Counted from the first letter of the stretch, positions 6,808 through 15,804 are shown. The stretch is 46,024 nucleotides of DNA from Bacteroidota bacterium (GCA_013288745.1 JABDBG010000010.1:1-46024); one strand, 5' to 3'. A program made the numbers and translations. Notes: a model not told the origin generated them from the letters alone.

Positions 6808-8925
6808 TTAATAATTAGTGTTAGTGCCTCGATTTACATCAAAAACAAAAGCTCCTTTATCAGGAACCGAATAATAGTGCAAAAGTAACTCATCGCAGTC
6901 TTTTTTCCATTTGTCAATTTTCCACAAACTATTAGAAGTATCGAAAACATATTCCTTACAATTGAAAACACTTGCCAGCTGGGTGATAGAGAGTTTTGGC
7001 GATCTGGAGAGGATAATTATATCAACATCAATTTTTTGTGGTAGCGGTTTGAAATTTAGCGGTTTGTCTATTAAGATAATGCGTTTATCGTTGAATTGGT
7101 AAATATTGCCTGCTGCAAATAAAGAAGGCAAAGCACCTGTTTTATTTAGTCTTAACAATGTTCTGGCCGGTTTGCAATCAAAATTCTGTAATGTGGTGTT
7201 TGTCGACAAGCTGCTGTCTGCAATAAATTGATAGTTATTTCCTTCGGTAAGATCTATAGCCTGGTGCTGTGGTATATTGTAAACGATCAGTTGCTTTTGA
7301 TTGGCGGTTACCCAAGAGATCCAATCCAGTATCAATACAAAAAGCAATAAGCTGATCAGAGAAAAATATAAAAACTTTTTCTTTTCAATCATCAGCCATG
7401 CACAAATAAACAGCACACACAAATATAATAAGCAGGTAGATAAAAGTGAGATCGACAAATTGTTGATCACAGAAAAAGGTAGCGCATTGATCTTGAGAAT
7501 AATTTTATTTAACAACAGTGTGAGCCAAAATATTGTTTTACCAAGACTTGTTGCTATAGATGGCATCCAAGACAAAGTCATTAGCCCAATTTCTGCAAAC
7601 AGAATAATGGTAGACAATGGTATCGCTAATAAATTGGTTACAAGAAATAAAACGGGGAATTGATGAAAATAATAAATACAAATAGGAAAGGTGAGAATCT
7701 GTGCAGCCAAAGTTAGCGATATTAATTTCCATAATTTATCCAACCATTTATTTTCAATATAGAACCAATTATAAACCGACTGTTGAAAAATGGCAATACT
7801 CAGCACTGCTAAATAAGACAATTGAAAACCAATATCCCATAAAAAATAAGGGTTGTAGCATAACAGAATAAATGCAGACGCAGCCAATGAATTATAGATA
7901 GATGATTTTTTATCGAATGCATTTCCGATAGCAATACAGGTAAATACAATGGCAGAACGAAATACGGATGCAGATGCTCCCGTTAAAAATGCAAACAGCC
8001 AAATACAACTAAGGATGATAAATAATTTAGAAACTTTTGATCTTTTTACGATAGGGATAGCATTGCACACCCACAGTAGTATTAAATACAATAATCCCAA
8101 ATGCATGCCAGACAAGGCTATGATGTGTACTACCCCCGTATTGGTGTAAGCTTGTGCGACGTCTTTATCAAGATCATTTGTATAACCGATGAGCAAGGCT
8201 TCTGCAACTCCGCTTGTATTTTTATCATTACCTACATTTTTTTGCAGAACAGATAAAATATATTGCCTGGTTGAAAATATAAATTGCTTAAAGGGATTGA
8301 CATTTTTTTCATTTAGCAATACCCAATCTTTTTCTTTTAAAAAAACATTGTAGGGAGCTTGTTGGAAGATGGCATACTGTTCATAATTAAATTCTCCGGG
8401 GTTGCCTGCATTCTTTATTGGCTGTAAATTTTGGGAGGTATAAATTTCGTCTCCGTAATAAAGCTTTGTTGTCGAATCTTTTGAAAAATACAACAGTAAT
8501 TTTCCTTTGCAGGATATTATTGTATCATTTTGAACAATCGCTTCAACATACCCATTTGCTTTGTACGACTTTTCTTTTTCGAGTAATGGCTCTTCGATTC
8601 GAATGATCAATCCATTGCCCTGCTGATAGTGATTTCCGAACCAGTTTTTATCATTGCGTATATCTTTTTGCCAGGTAATAAATAAGCCGAAACTTATTAA
8701 TAACAAATTGATACTAACACCTTGTACTATTTGTAATTTAAAACGTGCGCCAATCGGTAAAAAGTTGAATAGAATTATCGCAGCAAAAAAACAAGCAACT
8801 TGTAAAATGATAATGGGTACTGATAACTGCCAATACCATTCTATCATTATGCCGATCATTACCGGACCGAGTAAACGTATAAATGGCGAGCGTTTCCAAA
8901 CGGATATTTGAGTTTTATGGGGCAC
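6808..8925 (-). CDS. comEC: ComEC/Rec2-family DNA uptake channel protein
   Basis: A 705-residue polytopic inner-membrane protein. It has N-terminal membrane segments and a soluble DUF4131-like OB region (~60-200), then the Competence domain with its conserved VHIIALSGMHLGLL and GASASVFRSA blocks and many hydrophobic helices (~230-530). The C-terminal ~170 residues occupy the place of the metallo-beta-lactamase-like domain but lack the HxHxDH metal motif, so that domain is degenerate here. ComEC passes single-stranded DNA across the inner membrane during natural transformation. The start is a GTG (8923-8925); no earlier in-frame ATG is convincing. It is divergent from, and close to, the methyltransferase gene at 9022. 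Confidence 0.9.
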   Translation of the reverse strand: MPHKTQISVWKRSPFIRLLGPVMIGIMIEWYWQLSVPIIILQVACFFAAIILFNFLPIGARFKLQIVQGVSINLLLISFGLFITWQKDIRNDKNWFGNHYQQGNGLIIRIEEPLLEKEKSYKANGYVEAIVQNDTIISCKGKLLLYFSKDSTTKLYYGDEIYTSQNLQPIKNAGNPGEFNYEQYAIFQQAPYNVFLKEKDWVLLNEKNVNPFKQFIFSTRQYILSVLQKNVGNDKNTSGVAEALLIGYTNDLDKDVAQAYTNTGVVHIIALSGMHLGLLYLILLWVCNAIPIVKRSKVSKLFIILSCIWLFAFLTGASASVFRSAIVFTCIAIGNAFDKKSSIYNSLAASAFILLCYNPYFLWDIGFQLSYLAVLSIAIFQQSVYNWFYIENKWLDKLWKLISLTLAAQILTFPICIYYFHQFPVLFLVTNLLAIPLSTIILFAEIGLMTLSWMPSIATSLGKTIFWLTLLLNKIILKINALPFSVINNLSISLLSTCLLYLCVLFICAWLMIEKKKFLYFSLISLLLFVLILDWISWVTANQKQLIVYNIPQHQAIDLTEGNNYQFIADSSLSTNTTLQNFDCKPARTLLRLNKTGALPSLFAAGNIYQFNDKRIILIDKPLNFKPLPQKIDVDIIILSRSPKLSITQLASVFNCKEYVFDTSNSLWKIDKWKKDCDELLLHYYSVPDKGAFVFDVNRGTNTNY

Positions 8926-9008
8926 TGTTTCAAGATAAGGAACAGATTATTATTTTTTCAGTTGAAAACATCATCAAAACAGAGAAAAAAACATTTGGGA
9001 TATATGCG

Positions 9009-9016
9009 TAATTTTG
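9009..9016 (+). promoter_or_regulatory. -7 promoter element immediately before the METTL25-like gene
   Basis: TAATTTTG fits TAnnTTTG and ends only 5 bases before the ATG at 9022. It lies downstream of the alternative ATG at 9004, so if it is used the mRNA would be essentially leaderless and would start translation at 9022. Confidence 0.45.
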
Positions 9017-9021
9017 TAAGC

Positions 9022-10206
9022 ATGAATTCGAGCGATACTATTATTTCATTTATCAAAGCGATCGACCAGGCTTTATCCGATAACAGCTTTGTTTCTATCA
9101 CCTTAGGCAACTATAAAGGCCTTGAACCTGCGCTGAAAAATATCTACATAAAAAAGATACTCATAAAGAAAGAAGAAAAGCTAAGCTTTACCTATCGTTA
9201 TCAGACCCGTGATATCGTTAAAAACTTTTCTACACATGAGGCAATGGAAAATATTACCAAAGCTTTAGGCGAAGATTTCAAATTCGCAACACTTTTTACA
9301 ACCGGGTTCGATCTGATCATCGAGCAGACAAAAAATGAAAGCTATAGCTTAAAAAAGATTGCTGCTACAAAAACTGATCTTCCTTCTTTGCAACATGATA
9401 AAGAAAAAAAACGTTTGATCGATACAAATAACAAAGCTTACCTCCACGAATTAAAAATTACGGATGCTGCGGGAAATGTATTTAAAGCAACACAGGATAA
9501 ATACAGGCAGATCAATCACTATATAGAAATTTTAAGTTCGCTGATAAAAGAGCTTCCCGAAAAAAAATTATTAAACGTTGTTGATATGGGTTCAGGCAAA
9601 GGTTATTTGACTTTTGCTTTGTATGATTATTTAACAAATGTTGTTAATATGAACGCGCAGGTTACAGGCGTTGAATTTCGGGCAGACCTGGTAAAACTTT
9701 GCAACAGTATCGCTACCAATTCAAATTTCAAAAAATTACATTTCGAAGAAGGCACGATCGGCAGTTACGATAGCAACGATACAAATATTTTAATTGCCTT
9801 GCACGCTTGTGATACCGCTACCGATGATGCTATACAAAAAGGAATAACTGCGAACGCAGATCTTATCGTTGTAGCGCCTTGCTGCCACAAACAAATTCGT
9901 CGTGAGATTGAAAAGCATAAAGCAGCCAATGATGTGGAATTTATAACCAAACATGGTATTTTTTTAGAGCGCCAGGCAGAAATGGTAACAGACTCTATCA
10001 GGGCGATGGTATTAGAATATTTTGGCTACAAAACAAAAGTGTTTGAATTTATTACCGACGCACATACACCAAAAAATATCATGATCATTGGGATAAAAAA
10101 CAATGCGCTGACTTACAAAAGTCCGATTGTGCTCGATAAAATAAAAGCAGCAAAAAAATACTTCGGCGTTGAAGTGCATCACCTCGAAAAAGCTATGGGT
10201 ATTTAG
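9022..10206 (+). CDS. SAM-dependent methyltransferase, Methyltransf_32 (METTL25/RRNAD1-like) family
   Basis: A ~394-residue protein (400 if the ATG at 9004 is used). The N-terminal ~170 residues form a domain I do not recognise. A Rossmann methyltransferase domain follows, with motif I VVDMGSGKGYLTF, an acidic residue in VTGVEFRADL, and the distinctive APCCHKQIR block typical of Methyltransf_32 proteins. The substrate is not known; eukaryotic relatives are poorly characterised. The frame stays open upstream to a TTG at 8908, but that region overlaps the comEC start and lacks a ribosome-binding site. The -7 box at 9009-9016 favours 9022. The gene is monocistronic, facing marR 107 bases downstream on the same strand. 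Confidence 0.75.
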   Translation: MNSSDTIISFIKAIDQALSDNSFVSITLGNYKGLEPALKNIYIKKILIKKEEKLSFTYRYQTRDIVKNFSTHEAMENITKALGEDFKFATLFTTGFDLIIEQTKNESYSLKKIAATKTDLPSLQHDKEKKRLIDTNNKAYLHELKITDAAGNVFKATQDKYRQINHYIEILSSLIKELPEKKLLNVVDMGSGKGYLTFALYDYLTNVVNMNAQVTGVEFRADLVKLCNSIATNSNFKKLHFEEGTIGSYDSNDTNILIALHACDTATDDAIQKGITANADLIVVAPCCHKQIRREIEKHKAANDVEFITKHGIFLERQAEMVTDSIRAMVLEYFGYKTKVFEFITDAHTPKNIMIIGIKNNALTYKSPIVLDKIKAAKKYFGVEVHHLEKAMGI

Positions 10207-10272
10207 TACCCACTCAGTATTCATTGAATTTTACCGATAAATAAAAAAGTAGGGAAGATTGATATTTATTTG

Positions 10273-10280
10273 TAAATTTG
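10273..10280 (+). promoter_or_regulatory. -7 promoter element of the marR operon
   Basis: TAAATTTG is a perfect TAnnTTTG match 32 bases before the marR ATG. Its last three bases are also the first three of the 7-base left arm of the operator dyad. Confidence 0.6.
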
Positions 10281-10296
10281 TAAGGTAAACTTACAA
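10278..10296. promoter_or_regulatory. Probable MarR operator (inverted repeat)
   Basis: Perfect dyad TTGTAAG-GTAAA-CTTACAA with 7-base arms and a 5-base spacer, 16 bases upstream of the marR ATG. It overlaps the -7 box and the expected transcription start. Size and symmetry suit a MarR dimer, so autorepression of the marR-MFS-GNAT operon is inferred. Confidence 0.65.
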
Positions 10297-10312
10297 GTTT
10301 TACTTCTTAATT

Positions 10313-10741
10313 ATGGAAACCCAACAATTAGCATCAGATTTTAGAACCGTTGTTACCAGGCTCATTAAAAAGCTTCGCACCAAATCTGCAACAAGCATGA
10401 GTCTTTCACTTACTGAAAGATCGACCATGGCGCTGCTTGACCAGCACAAAGAATTATTACCAAGTGAGTTAGCCGGAATGGAAAAAATAACCACACAATC
10501 CATGTCGCAGATTTTAAGCCATTTGCTGGAACTTGGTTATATCAACAGAAAAGAATCAACAATAGATAAACGCAAAGCCATCATCTCCTTATCAAAAACC
10601 GGACAAACAGTTTTATATAAAGTAAGAAATGAACGTGACCAATGGCTCAACAAAGCCCTGCAGGCAACCTGTACCGAAAAAGAACAAGAGCTATTGCACA
10701 AATGTTTGCCCATATTGACCAGGCTGGTTGATTTTGAGTAA
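10313..10741 (+). CDS. MarR-family transcriptional regulator
   Basis: A 142-residue winged-helix protein. The recognition region runs from ~45 to 95 (LPSELAGMEKITTQSMSQIL, then the wing ESTIDKRKAIISLSKTG), flanked by helices that form the dimer interface. MarR proteins repress their own operon and a linked transporter until a phenolic or drug-like ligand binds. Here the next gene is an MFS exporter and a palindrome overlaps the promoter, which is the classical arrangement. The ATG at 10313 follows an A+T-rich leader with no Shine-Dalgarno site. The ligand cannot be told from the sequence. Confidence 0.9.
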   Translation: METQQLASDFRTVVTRLIKKLRTKSATSMSLSLTERSTMALLDQHKELLPSELAGMEKITTQSMSQILSHLLELGYINRKESTIDKRKAIISLSKTGQTVLYKVRNERDQWLNKALQATCTEKEQELLHKCLPILTRLVDFE

Positions 10742-10771
10742 GAGTTAGTATAGTATTTGTATAGAAAAGAA

Positions 10772-10778
10772 AGAGGAG
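10772..10778 (+). promoter_or_regulatory. Strong ribosome-binding site of the MFS gene
   Basis: AGAGGAG lies 6 bases before the ATG at 10785. A site this good is uncommon in this window and suggests efficient translation of the exporter from the marR transcript. Confidence 0.6.
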
Positions 10779-10784
10779 TAAATT

Positions 10785-12041
10785 ATGAACATTAGTACAT
10801 TCAGCGCATTTAAAAGTCGTAACTACAGATTATATTTCGTCGGACAATCCATTTCACTGATCGGCACTTGGATGCAGAAAACAGCAGTAAGCTGGGTAGT
10901 GTATTCATTGACGCATTCTAAATTCATGCTGGGCGTTACTTTATTCGCCACCATGTTTCCTTCGTTCTTATTTTCATTTGTTGGTGGCGTGGCGGCGGAT
11001 CGTTTTAGTAAATACAAATTGCTTTTGCTAACGCAGATCGTATCGATGATACAAGCCGTTATGTTAGCGGTATTAATTTATTTCAAACATTATTCTATCT
11101 GGGAAATATTATCGTTAAGTGTGTTGTTGGGTATTGTAAATGCATTTGATGTACCGGCGCGACAATCATTGGTGTACGATATGGTCGATGATAAAAAAGA
11201 TCTGCCGAATGCCCTGGCATTAAATTCATCCATGGTTAATTTATCAAGATTGATAGGTCCGGGCATTGCCGGCCTTGCTATTGAACATTTTGGTGATGAT
11301 GTTTGTTTTGGATTGAATGCACTGAGCTTTGTTGCGGTAATTAGTTCGCTGCTATTAATGAAGTTGCCGAAATATATTTCAAAGCCCACAACTAAAAATG
11401 TTTTGGGAGAACTTCGCGAAGGATTACAGTATGTTAAGAAAACACCATCGATCGGATTTTTAATTTTAATGTTGGGCATGATCAGTTTGTTAGTTCTACC
11501 ATTCAGTACATTGATACCTGTATATGCAAAAGATATATTTAAAGGAACCGCTTCAACATTTGGTATCATTGACAGCGCCATCGGATTAGGTGCATTTACA
11601 GGCGCCATCTTTTTAGCTTCTTTAAAACCTGGCAAGGACCTTAGAAAAATATTAGCTATCAACACTTTTGTTTTTGGTACCGGCCTGGTATTATTTTCGC
11701 ACATGACCTATTATCCACTGGCACTGCTTTTTGTAACGATCGGTGCCTTCGGTATGATGTCGCAAATAACGATCACCAACACATTGATACAAACTACTGT
11801 TGACCCCGCCATGCGTGGGCGCGTGATCAGTTTATATGCCATGGCATTTTTTGGTATGCAGCCATTGGGTGGTTTAGTGATCGGCTATATCTCAAAATAC
11901 CTCAGCGTACAAAATACGGTAATGGGCGAAGGTATTTTTGCCATATTGATCGGTTTATTACATGTGCGCTTTTTACACAGACATAAATTTAAAAAACCAA
12001 GAGTTGCAGTTATTGCAAAACCTGTGGAAGTTGCGGCGTAA
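10785..12041 (+). CDS. MFS transporter (EntS/MFS_3-like exporter)
   Basis: A 418-residue major facilitator protein with about 12 hydrophobic helices. It begins with the NYRLYFVGQSISLIGTWMQ block typical of the MFS_3 (DUF894/EntS) exporters and has VPARQSLVYDMV in the TM4-TM5 region, followed by NSSMVNLSRLIGPGIAG. Such proteins export small molecules such as siderophores or drugs by proton antiport. It is the second gene of a marR-MFS-GNAT operon, 43 bases after marR and 12 bases before the acetyltransferase, so a regulated detoxification or efflux role is likely. The substrate is unknown. Confidence 0.88.
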   Translation: MNISTFSAFKSRNYRLYFVGQSISLIGTWMQKTAVSWVVYSLTHSKFMLGVTLFATMFPSFLFSFVGGVAADRFSKYKLLLLTQIVSMIQAVMLAVLIYFKHYSIWEILSLSVLLGIVNAFDVPARQSLVYDMVDDKKDLPNALALNSSMVNLSRLIGPGIAGLAIEHFGDDVCFGLNALSFVAVISSLLLMKLPKYISKPTTKNVLGELREGLQYVKKTPSIGFLILMLGMISLLVLPFSTLIPVYAKDIFKGTASTFGIIDSAIGLGAFTGAIFLASLKPGKDLRKILAINTFVFGTGLVLFSHMTYYPLALLFVTIGAFGMMSQITITNTLIQTTVDPAMRGRVISLYAMAFFGMQPLGGLVIGYISKYLSVQNTVMGEGIFAILIGLLHVRFLHRHKFKKPRVAVIAKPVEVAA

Positions 12042-12053
12042 CTTTATATTCTG

Positions 12054-12560
12054 ATGAAAAATATAATCGCCATACTTGAAATAAGATCTGAACAACTATC
12101 ATTGTACAAACAATTTTTTATGGCCGGATTGATGGCCGATGAAGAAAGTTTTAGAATGACACCTGCAGATGATATCAATTTATCATTCCCAACAAAAGAT
12201 AAAGAAGATAGTTTTACCCTCGGCGCTTTTGTTGATAATGAACTGGCAGGCGTAGTAAGTTTTGCACGCGAAGGAATTGACAGAGAAAAATTGCGCCACA
12301 AAGGGCTTTTATTCAGAATGTTGGTGGCAAGAAAATTCCGCGGACAAGGGTTAGCCAATAAATTAATTGAGGAATTACTAGCAAGAGTAAAAAAGATCGA
12401 TACTATCGAACAGATCAACCTCACTGTTATTGCCGGCAATAAAACTGCTAAAACACTCTATGAAAAATTCGGCTTTGAAACATTCAGCGTAGAGCATCAT
12501 GCAACAAAATGGAAAGGGAAATATTTTACTGAAGAGCAGATGGTGCTGAGATTTAAATAA
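12054..12560 (+). CDS. GNAT-family N-acetyltransferase
   Basis: A 168-residue GNAT-fold protein. Motif A, the acetyl-CoA pyrophosphate loop, is visible as RKFRGQGLANKLIEELL (~100-116), followed by the motif B region (NLTVIAGNKTAKTLYEKFGFETF) and a C-terminal strand. It would acetylate an amine on a small molecule or protein. It is the last gene of the MarR-controlled operon and sits just before a strong terminator. Pairing with an exporter suggests chemical inactivation of the same class of compound that the pump removes; that is inference. Confidence 0.85.
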   Translation: MKNIIAILEIRSEQLSLYKQFFMAGLMADEESFRMTPADDINLSFPTKDKEDSFTLGAFVDNELAGVVSFAREGIDREKLRHKGLLFRMLVARKFRGQGLANKLIEELLARVKKIDTIEQINLTVIAGNKTAKTLYEKFGFETFSVEHHATKWKGKYFTEEQMVLRFK

Positions 12561-12593
12561 AAAAATCCCGAACAAATTGTTTGGGATTTTTTA
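12561..12593. terminator. Bidirectional intrinsic terminator between the GNAT gene and carB
   Basis: AAAAATCCC pairs with GGGATTTTT, extended by AACAA/TTGTT around a tiny loop. A-run and T-run flank the stem on both sides, so it can stop the marR operon on + and carB on -. It starts at the base after the GNAT stop codon and ends 10 bases before the carB stop. Confidence 0.85.
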
Positions 12594-12602
12594 TTTAAAA
12601 TA

Positions 12603-15452
12603 TTATTTGCTAAGATGCATACTACGTTCTCTATACAATTGTCTGAAATAAGGATCTTTCAGGTCTTTAATAAAGCGTATCGCTTCTCCTGTACTTTTCA
12701 TTTCAGGACCAAGCTCTTTGTTTACACCCGGGAATTTATTGAAAGAGAAAACCGGTTCTTTTATCGCAAAGCCTTTTAGTTTTTTCTCGTATTTAAAATC
12801 TTTCAGTTTTGCAGAACCTAACATCACTTTAGTGGCAATATTCAAATAAGGTATTTGATAAGCCTTTGCAATGAACGGCGTTGTACGGCTCGCTCTCGGA
12901 TTAGCTTCGATCACATATACGATACCATCTTTTATCGCAAACTGAATATTGATTAAACCATTAATTTTTAAAGCTCTCGCAATTTTTTCTGCGTACTCTT
13001 CCATTGTATGGACGATCAACGGAGATAAATTGAATTGTGGCAATACACCATGACTATCGCCGCTATGTATACCAGCCGGTTCAATATGTTCCATTACACC
13101 CATTACATGGAATTGATCGCCATCAAAAATTCCGTCGATCTCCGCTTCCTGGCAACGATCTAAAAAGTGATCAATTAAAATAGTATTGTTTGGTAGATGC
13201 TTTAATAAACTTAAAACGCCTTTTTCTAATTCTTCATCATTCAACACAATGCGCATTCTTTGTCCGCCTAAAACATAACTCGGACGAACCAAAACAGGAT
13301 ACCCAACTTTCTTTGCAACCTCAATCGCTTCATCGGTATTAAATGCCGTTCCGTAATTTGGATAAGGGATGCCTAACTCTTTCAGCATATCACTGAAACG
13401 TCCGCGGTCTTCCGCAATATCCATACTGTCGTATGAGCTGCCTATAATTTTTATTCCTTTTTCGTGTAAGCGTTTTGCTAATTTCAATGCTGTTTGTCCG
13501 CCTAGCTGAACAATTACACCATAAGGTTTTTCATGCTCAACAATTTCCCACAGATGTTCCCAGAATACCGGTTCAAAATATAATTTATCCGCAATGTCAA
13601 AATCAGTTGAAACTGTTTCAGGATTACAATTCACCATGATGGCTTCGTAACCCGATTCTTTGATCGCTAATAAGCCATGCACACAGCAGTAATCAAATTC
13701 AATTCCTTGCCCAATCCTATTTGGACCACTGCCGAGTACAATAACTTTTTTCTTATCGGAGACCTTGCTTTCATTACTAACTAATTTATTAGCGGTAGCA
13801 GGTTTGTTTTCAAAGGTAGAATAGAAGTATGGTGTTTTTGCTTCGAACTCAGCGCTACAAGTATCCACCATTTTGAATACCCTTGTCAGGCCCATTTTCT
13901 TTCTGCGTTCGTAGATCTGTTCGCTGTCGATATCATCTTCTTTCATGATGCGCGCTAATTGCTCATCACTGAATCCTAAAAATTTAGCTTCAGTCAGCAA
14001 TTCGTCCGGCAATGTTTTCAATCCGAATTTCGCGATCTTCTTTTCGCAATCGACTATTTTTTGTATCTGGTAGATGAACCATCTGTCGATACCTGTTGCT
14101 TCAACAATTGTTTTGATACTAACGCCCGCCATCAACGCATCTTTAATTCTAAAGACTCTGTCCCATTTCGGTATCTTGATATATTCAATTAATTCTTCTG
14201 CATGCATTAAGCTTTTGCCGTAGTAGCCTAAACCAACTGCATCATTTTCTAAACTCTGACAAGCTTTTTGAATGGCCTCAGCGAAGCTTCTGCCGATGGC
14301 CATTACTTCACCAACACTTTTCATCTGAAAACCTAAAGTATCATTGGCACCTTTAAATTTATCAAAGTTCCATCTAGGTATTTTTACGATAACGTAATCC
14401 AATGCCGGTTCAAAATAAGCTGAGGTTGATTTGGTAATTTGATTTTTCAATTCATCCAAATTAAAGCCTATCGCCAGTTTCGCAGCGATCTTTGCGATTG
14501 GGTAACCCGTTGCTTTACTTGCTAGCGCAGAGGAGCGGCTCACACGCGGGTTAATTTCCACCACGATGATCTCTTCCGTTTTAGGATTCATGGCGAACTG
14601 AACATTACATCCGCCGGCAAAATTTCCTAAAGCGCGCATCATCCTGATAGCAGTATTACGCATTGTCTGATATGCTGTATCACTCAATGTCATCGCAGGC
14701 GCAACAGTAATGCTATCACCTGTATGAACACCCATCGGGTCAAAGTTTTCTACAGTACAAATGATTACCACATTATCATTATCATCGCGTAGCAATTCCA
14801 GTTCATATTCTTTCCAGCCTAAAACTGCTTTTTCCACCAATACTTCGTGTATCGGAGATGCTGTTAAACCGTTATTTAGTGCTTCGTCTAATTCTTCTTT
14901 TTTAAATACAATTCCACCGCCAGATCCGCCTAATGTAAAGGATGGCCTGATCACAAGCGGGAAACCAATTTCCTGTGCAAATTCTTTTCCTTCTAAAAAT
15001 GAGTTGGCTGTTTTTGCCGGACAAACAGGAATTTCCATCTGTATCATCCACTGGCGGAATTTTTCTCTATCTTCTGCTTTATCGATCGCTTTAATATCAA
15101 CCCCGATCAAACGGCAATTGTATTTTTCCCATAATCCGATTTCATCAGCGTCTTTACAAAGGTTTAGCGCAGTTTGTCCGCCCATGGTAGGCAGCACTGC
15201 ATCTATCTTGTTTTCTGCTAGTATCGTTTCAATGCTTTCAACCGTTAATGGAAGCAGGTAAACCCTGTCTGCCATCATCGGATCCGTCATAATTGTTGCC
15301 GGATTACTGTTGATGAGTATCACTTTTACTCCTTCTTCTCTCAAGCTGCGGGCAGCCTGGGTACCGGAGTAATCGAATTCGCAGGCCTGGCCAATAACAA
15401 TGGGGCCTGATCCTATAATTAGTACTGTTTGAATGGAATTATCTTTTGGCAT
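12603..15452 (-). CDS. carB: Carbamoyl-phosphate synthase large subunit, short form lacking the allosteric domain
   Basis: A 949-residue CarB. Two homologous ATP-grasp halves are present: the carboxyphosphate domain (GSGPIVIGQACEFDYSGTQA at the N-terminus), an oligomerisation region (~400-550) and the carbamoyl-phosphate domain (GSGPNRIGQGIEFDYCCVHG near residue 575). With glutamine-derived ammonia, bicarbonate and two ATP it makes carbamoyl phosphate for pyrimidine and arginine synthesis. E. coli CarB is 1073 residues; the missing ~120 match the C-terminal MGS-like domain that binds UMP and ornithine. The protein ends soon after GPEMKSTGEA in a clean tail, so this is a natural short form rather than a truncation. 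The glutaminase subunit gene carA is not in the window. Confidence 0.95.
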   Translation of the reverse strand: MPKDNSIQTVLIIGSGPIVIGQACEFDYSGTQAARSLREEGVKVILINSNPATIMTDPMMADRVYLLPLTVESIETILAENKIDAVLPTMGGQTALNLCKDADEIGLWEKYNCRLIGVDIKAIDKAEDREKFRQWMIQMEIPVCPAKTANSFLEGKEFAQEIGFPLVIRPSFTLGGSGGGIVFKKEELDEALNNGLTASPIHEVLVEKAVLGWKEYELELLRDDNDNVVIICTVENFDPMGVHTGDSITVAPAMTLSDTAYQTMRNTAIRMMRALGNFAGGCNVQFAMNPKTEEIIVVEINPRVSRSSALASKATGYPIAKIAAKLAIGFNLDELKNQITKSTSAYFEPALDYVIVKIPRWNFDKFKGANDTLGFQMKSVGEVMAIGRSFAEAIQKACQSLENDAVGLGYYGKSLMHAEELIEYIKIPKWDRVFRIKDALMAGVSIKTIVEATGIDRWFIYQIQKIVDCEKKIAKFGLKTLPDELLTEAKFLGFSDEQLARIMKEDDIDSEQIYERRKKMGLTRVFKMVDTCSAEFEAKTPYFYSTFENKPATANKLVSNESKVSDKKKVIVLGSGPNRIGQGIEFDYCCVHGLLAIKESGYEAIMVNCNPETVSTDFDIADKLYFEPVFWEHLWEIVEHEKPYGVIVQLGGQTALKLAKRLHEKGIKIIGSSYDSMDIAEDRGRFSDMLKELGIPYPNYGTAFNTDEAIEVAKKVGYPVLVRPSYVLGGQRMRIVLNDEELEKGVLSLLKHLPNNTILIDHFLDRCQEAEIDGIFDGDQFHVMGVMEHIEPAGIHSGDSHGVLPQFNLSPLIVHTMEEYAEKIARALKINGLINIQFAIKDGIVYVIEANPRASRTTPFIAKAYQIPYLNIATKVMLGSAKLKDFKYEKKLKGFAIKEPVFSFNKFPGVNKELGPEMKSTGEAIRFIKDLKDPYFRQLYRERSMHLSK

Positions 15453-15475
15453 AAGTAGTGTGCCGCGGAGGCGGG

Positions 15476-15483
15476 CAAAATTA
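15476..15483 (-). promoter_or_regulatory. -7 promoter element of carB
   Basis: TAATTTTG on the minus strand, 23 bases before the carB ATG. The leader between them is unusually G+C-rich (GCCCGCCTCCGCGGCAC) for this genome. Confidence 0.55.
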
Positions 15484-15804
15484 GTGCAATTCTGTTAAAA
15501 AACCGAACCAAATTGTTATGGTTTAAAAATAATCTTTCCTTACTTCTGGCAGCCTTGGGTGGAATCGTTTTCACCTCAAGCCGGCGGGCATCGTAACCGC
15601 AACACCGCTACTTTTACGCCTTTGGAAAGAAATCGCTTTGCTCCTTTTTTCCAATTCCGACTTTGTCGGAACCGGAGTAAAAGAGGTGGCTTATGCAGTT
15701 AGTGGTGGAAGTGCGGAAGAGGGTGTAAAATGTAGGGCGCTCTTCTTGCTTCTAACTTCTATATTCTTGCCTCTTTCTAGCTTCTATTCTTTAAATTGCA
15801 ACGT
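15484..15804. other. Intergenic region between carB and the M23 gene, repeat-like
   Basis: About 320 bases without a credible gene. The central part (15541-15740) is more G+C-rich than its surroundings and holds a perfect hairpin TTCCGAC-TTT-GTCGGAA (15655-15671). The last part (15745-15790) is a pyrimidine-rich series of variant words (CTTGCTTCTAACTTCTATATTCTTGCC...). This looks like a decayed dispersed repeat next to simple-word repeats. No TAnnTTTG box was found for the M23 gene; TAAATTGC at 15792-15799 is a poor match. Confidence 0.5.

Noticed and set aside
8908..9021. N-terminal extension of the METTL25-like methyltransferase to a TTG at 8908
   Set aside because: The extension overlaps the divergent comEC start, contains the likely promoter box and has no ribosome-binding site; ATG 9022 is preferred.
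12603..12720. carB truncated at the 3' end as a pseudogene
   Set aside because: The stop falls at a domain boundary, with a terminator directly behind it and no remnant of the missing domain, so a natural short form is more likely.
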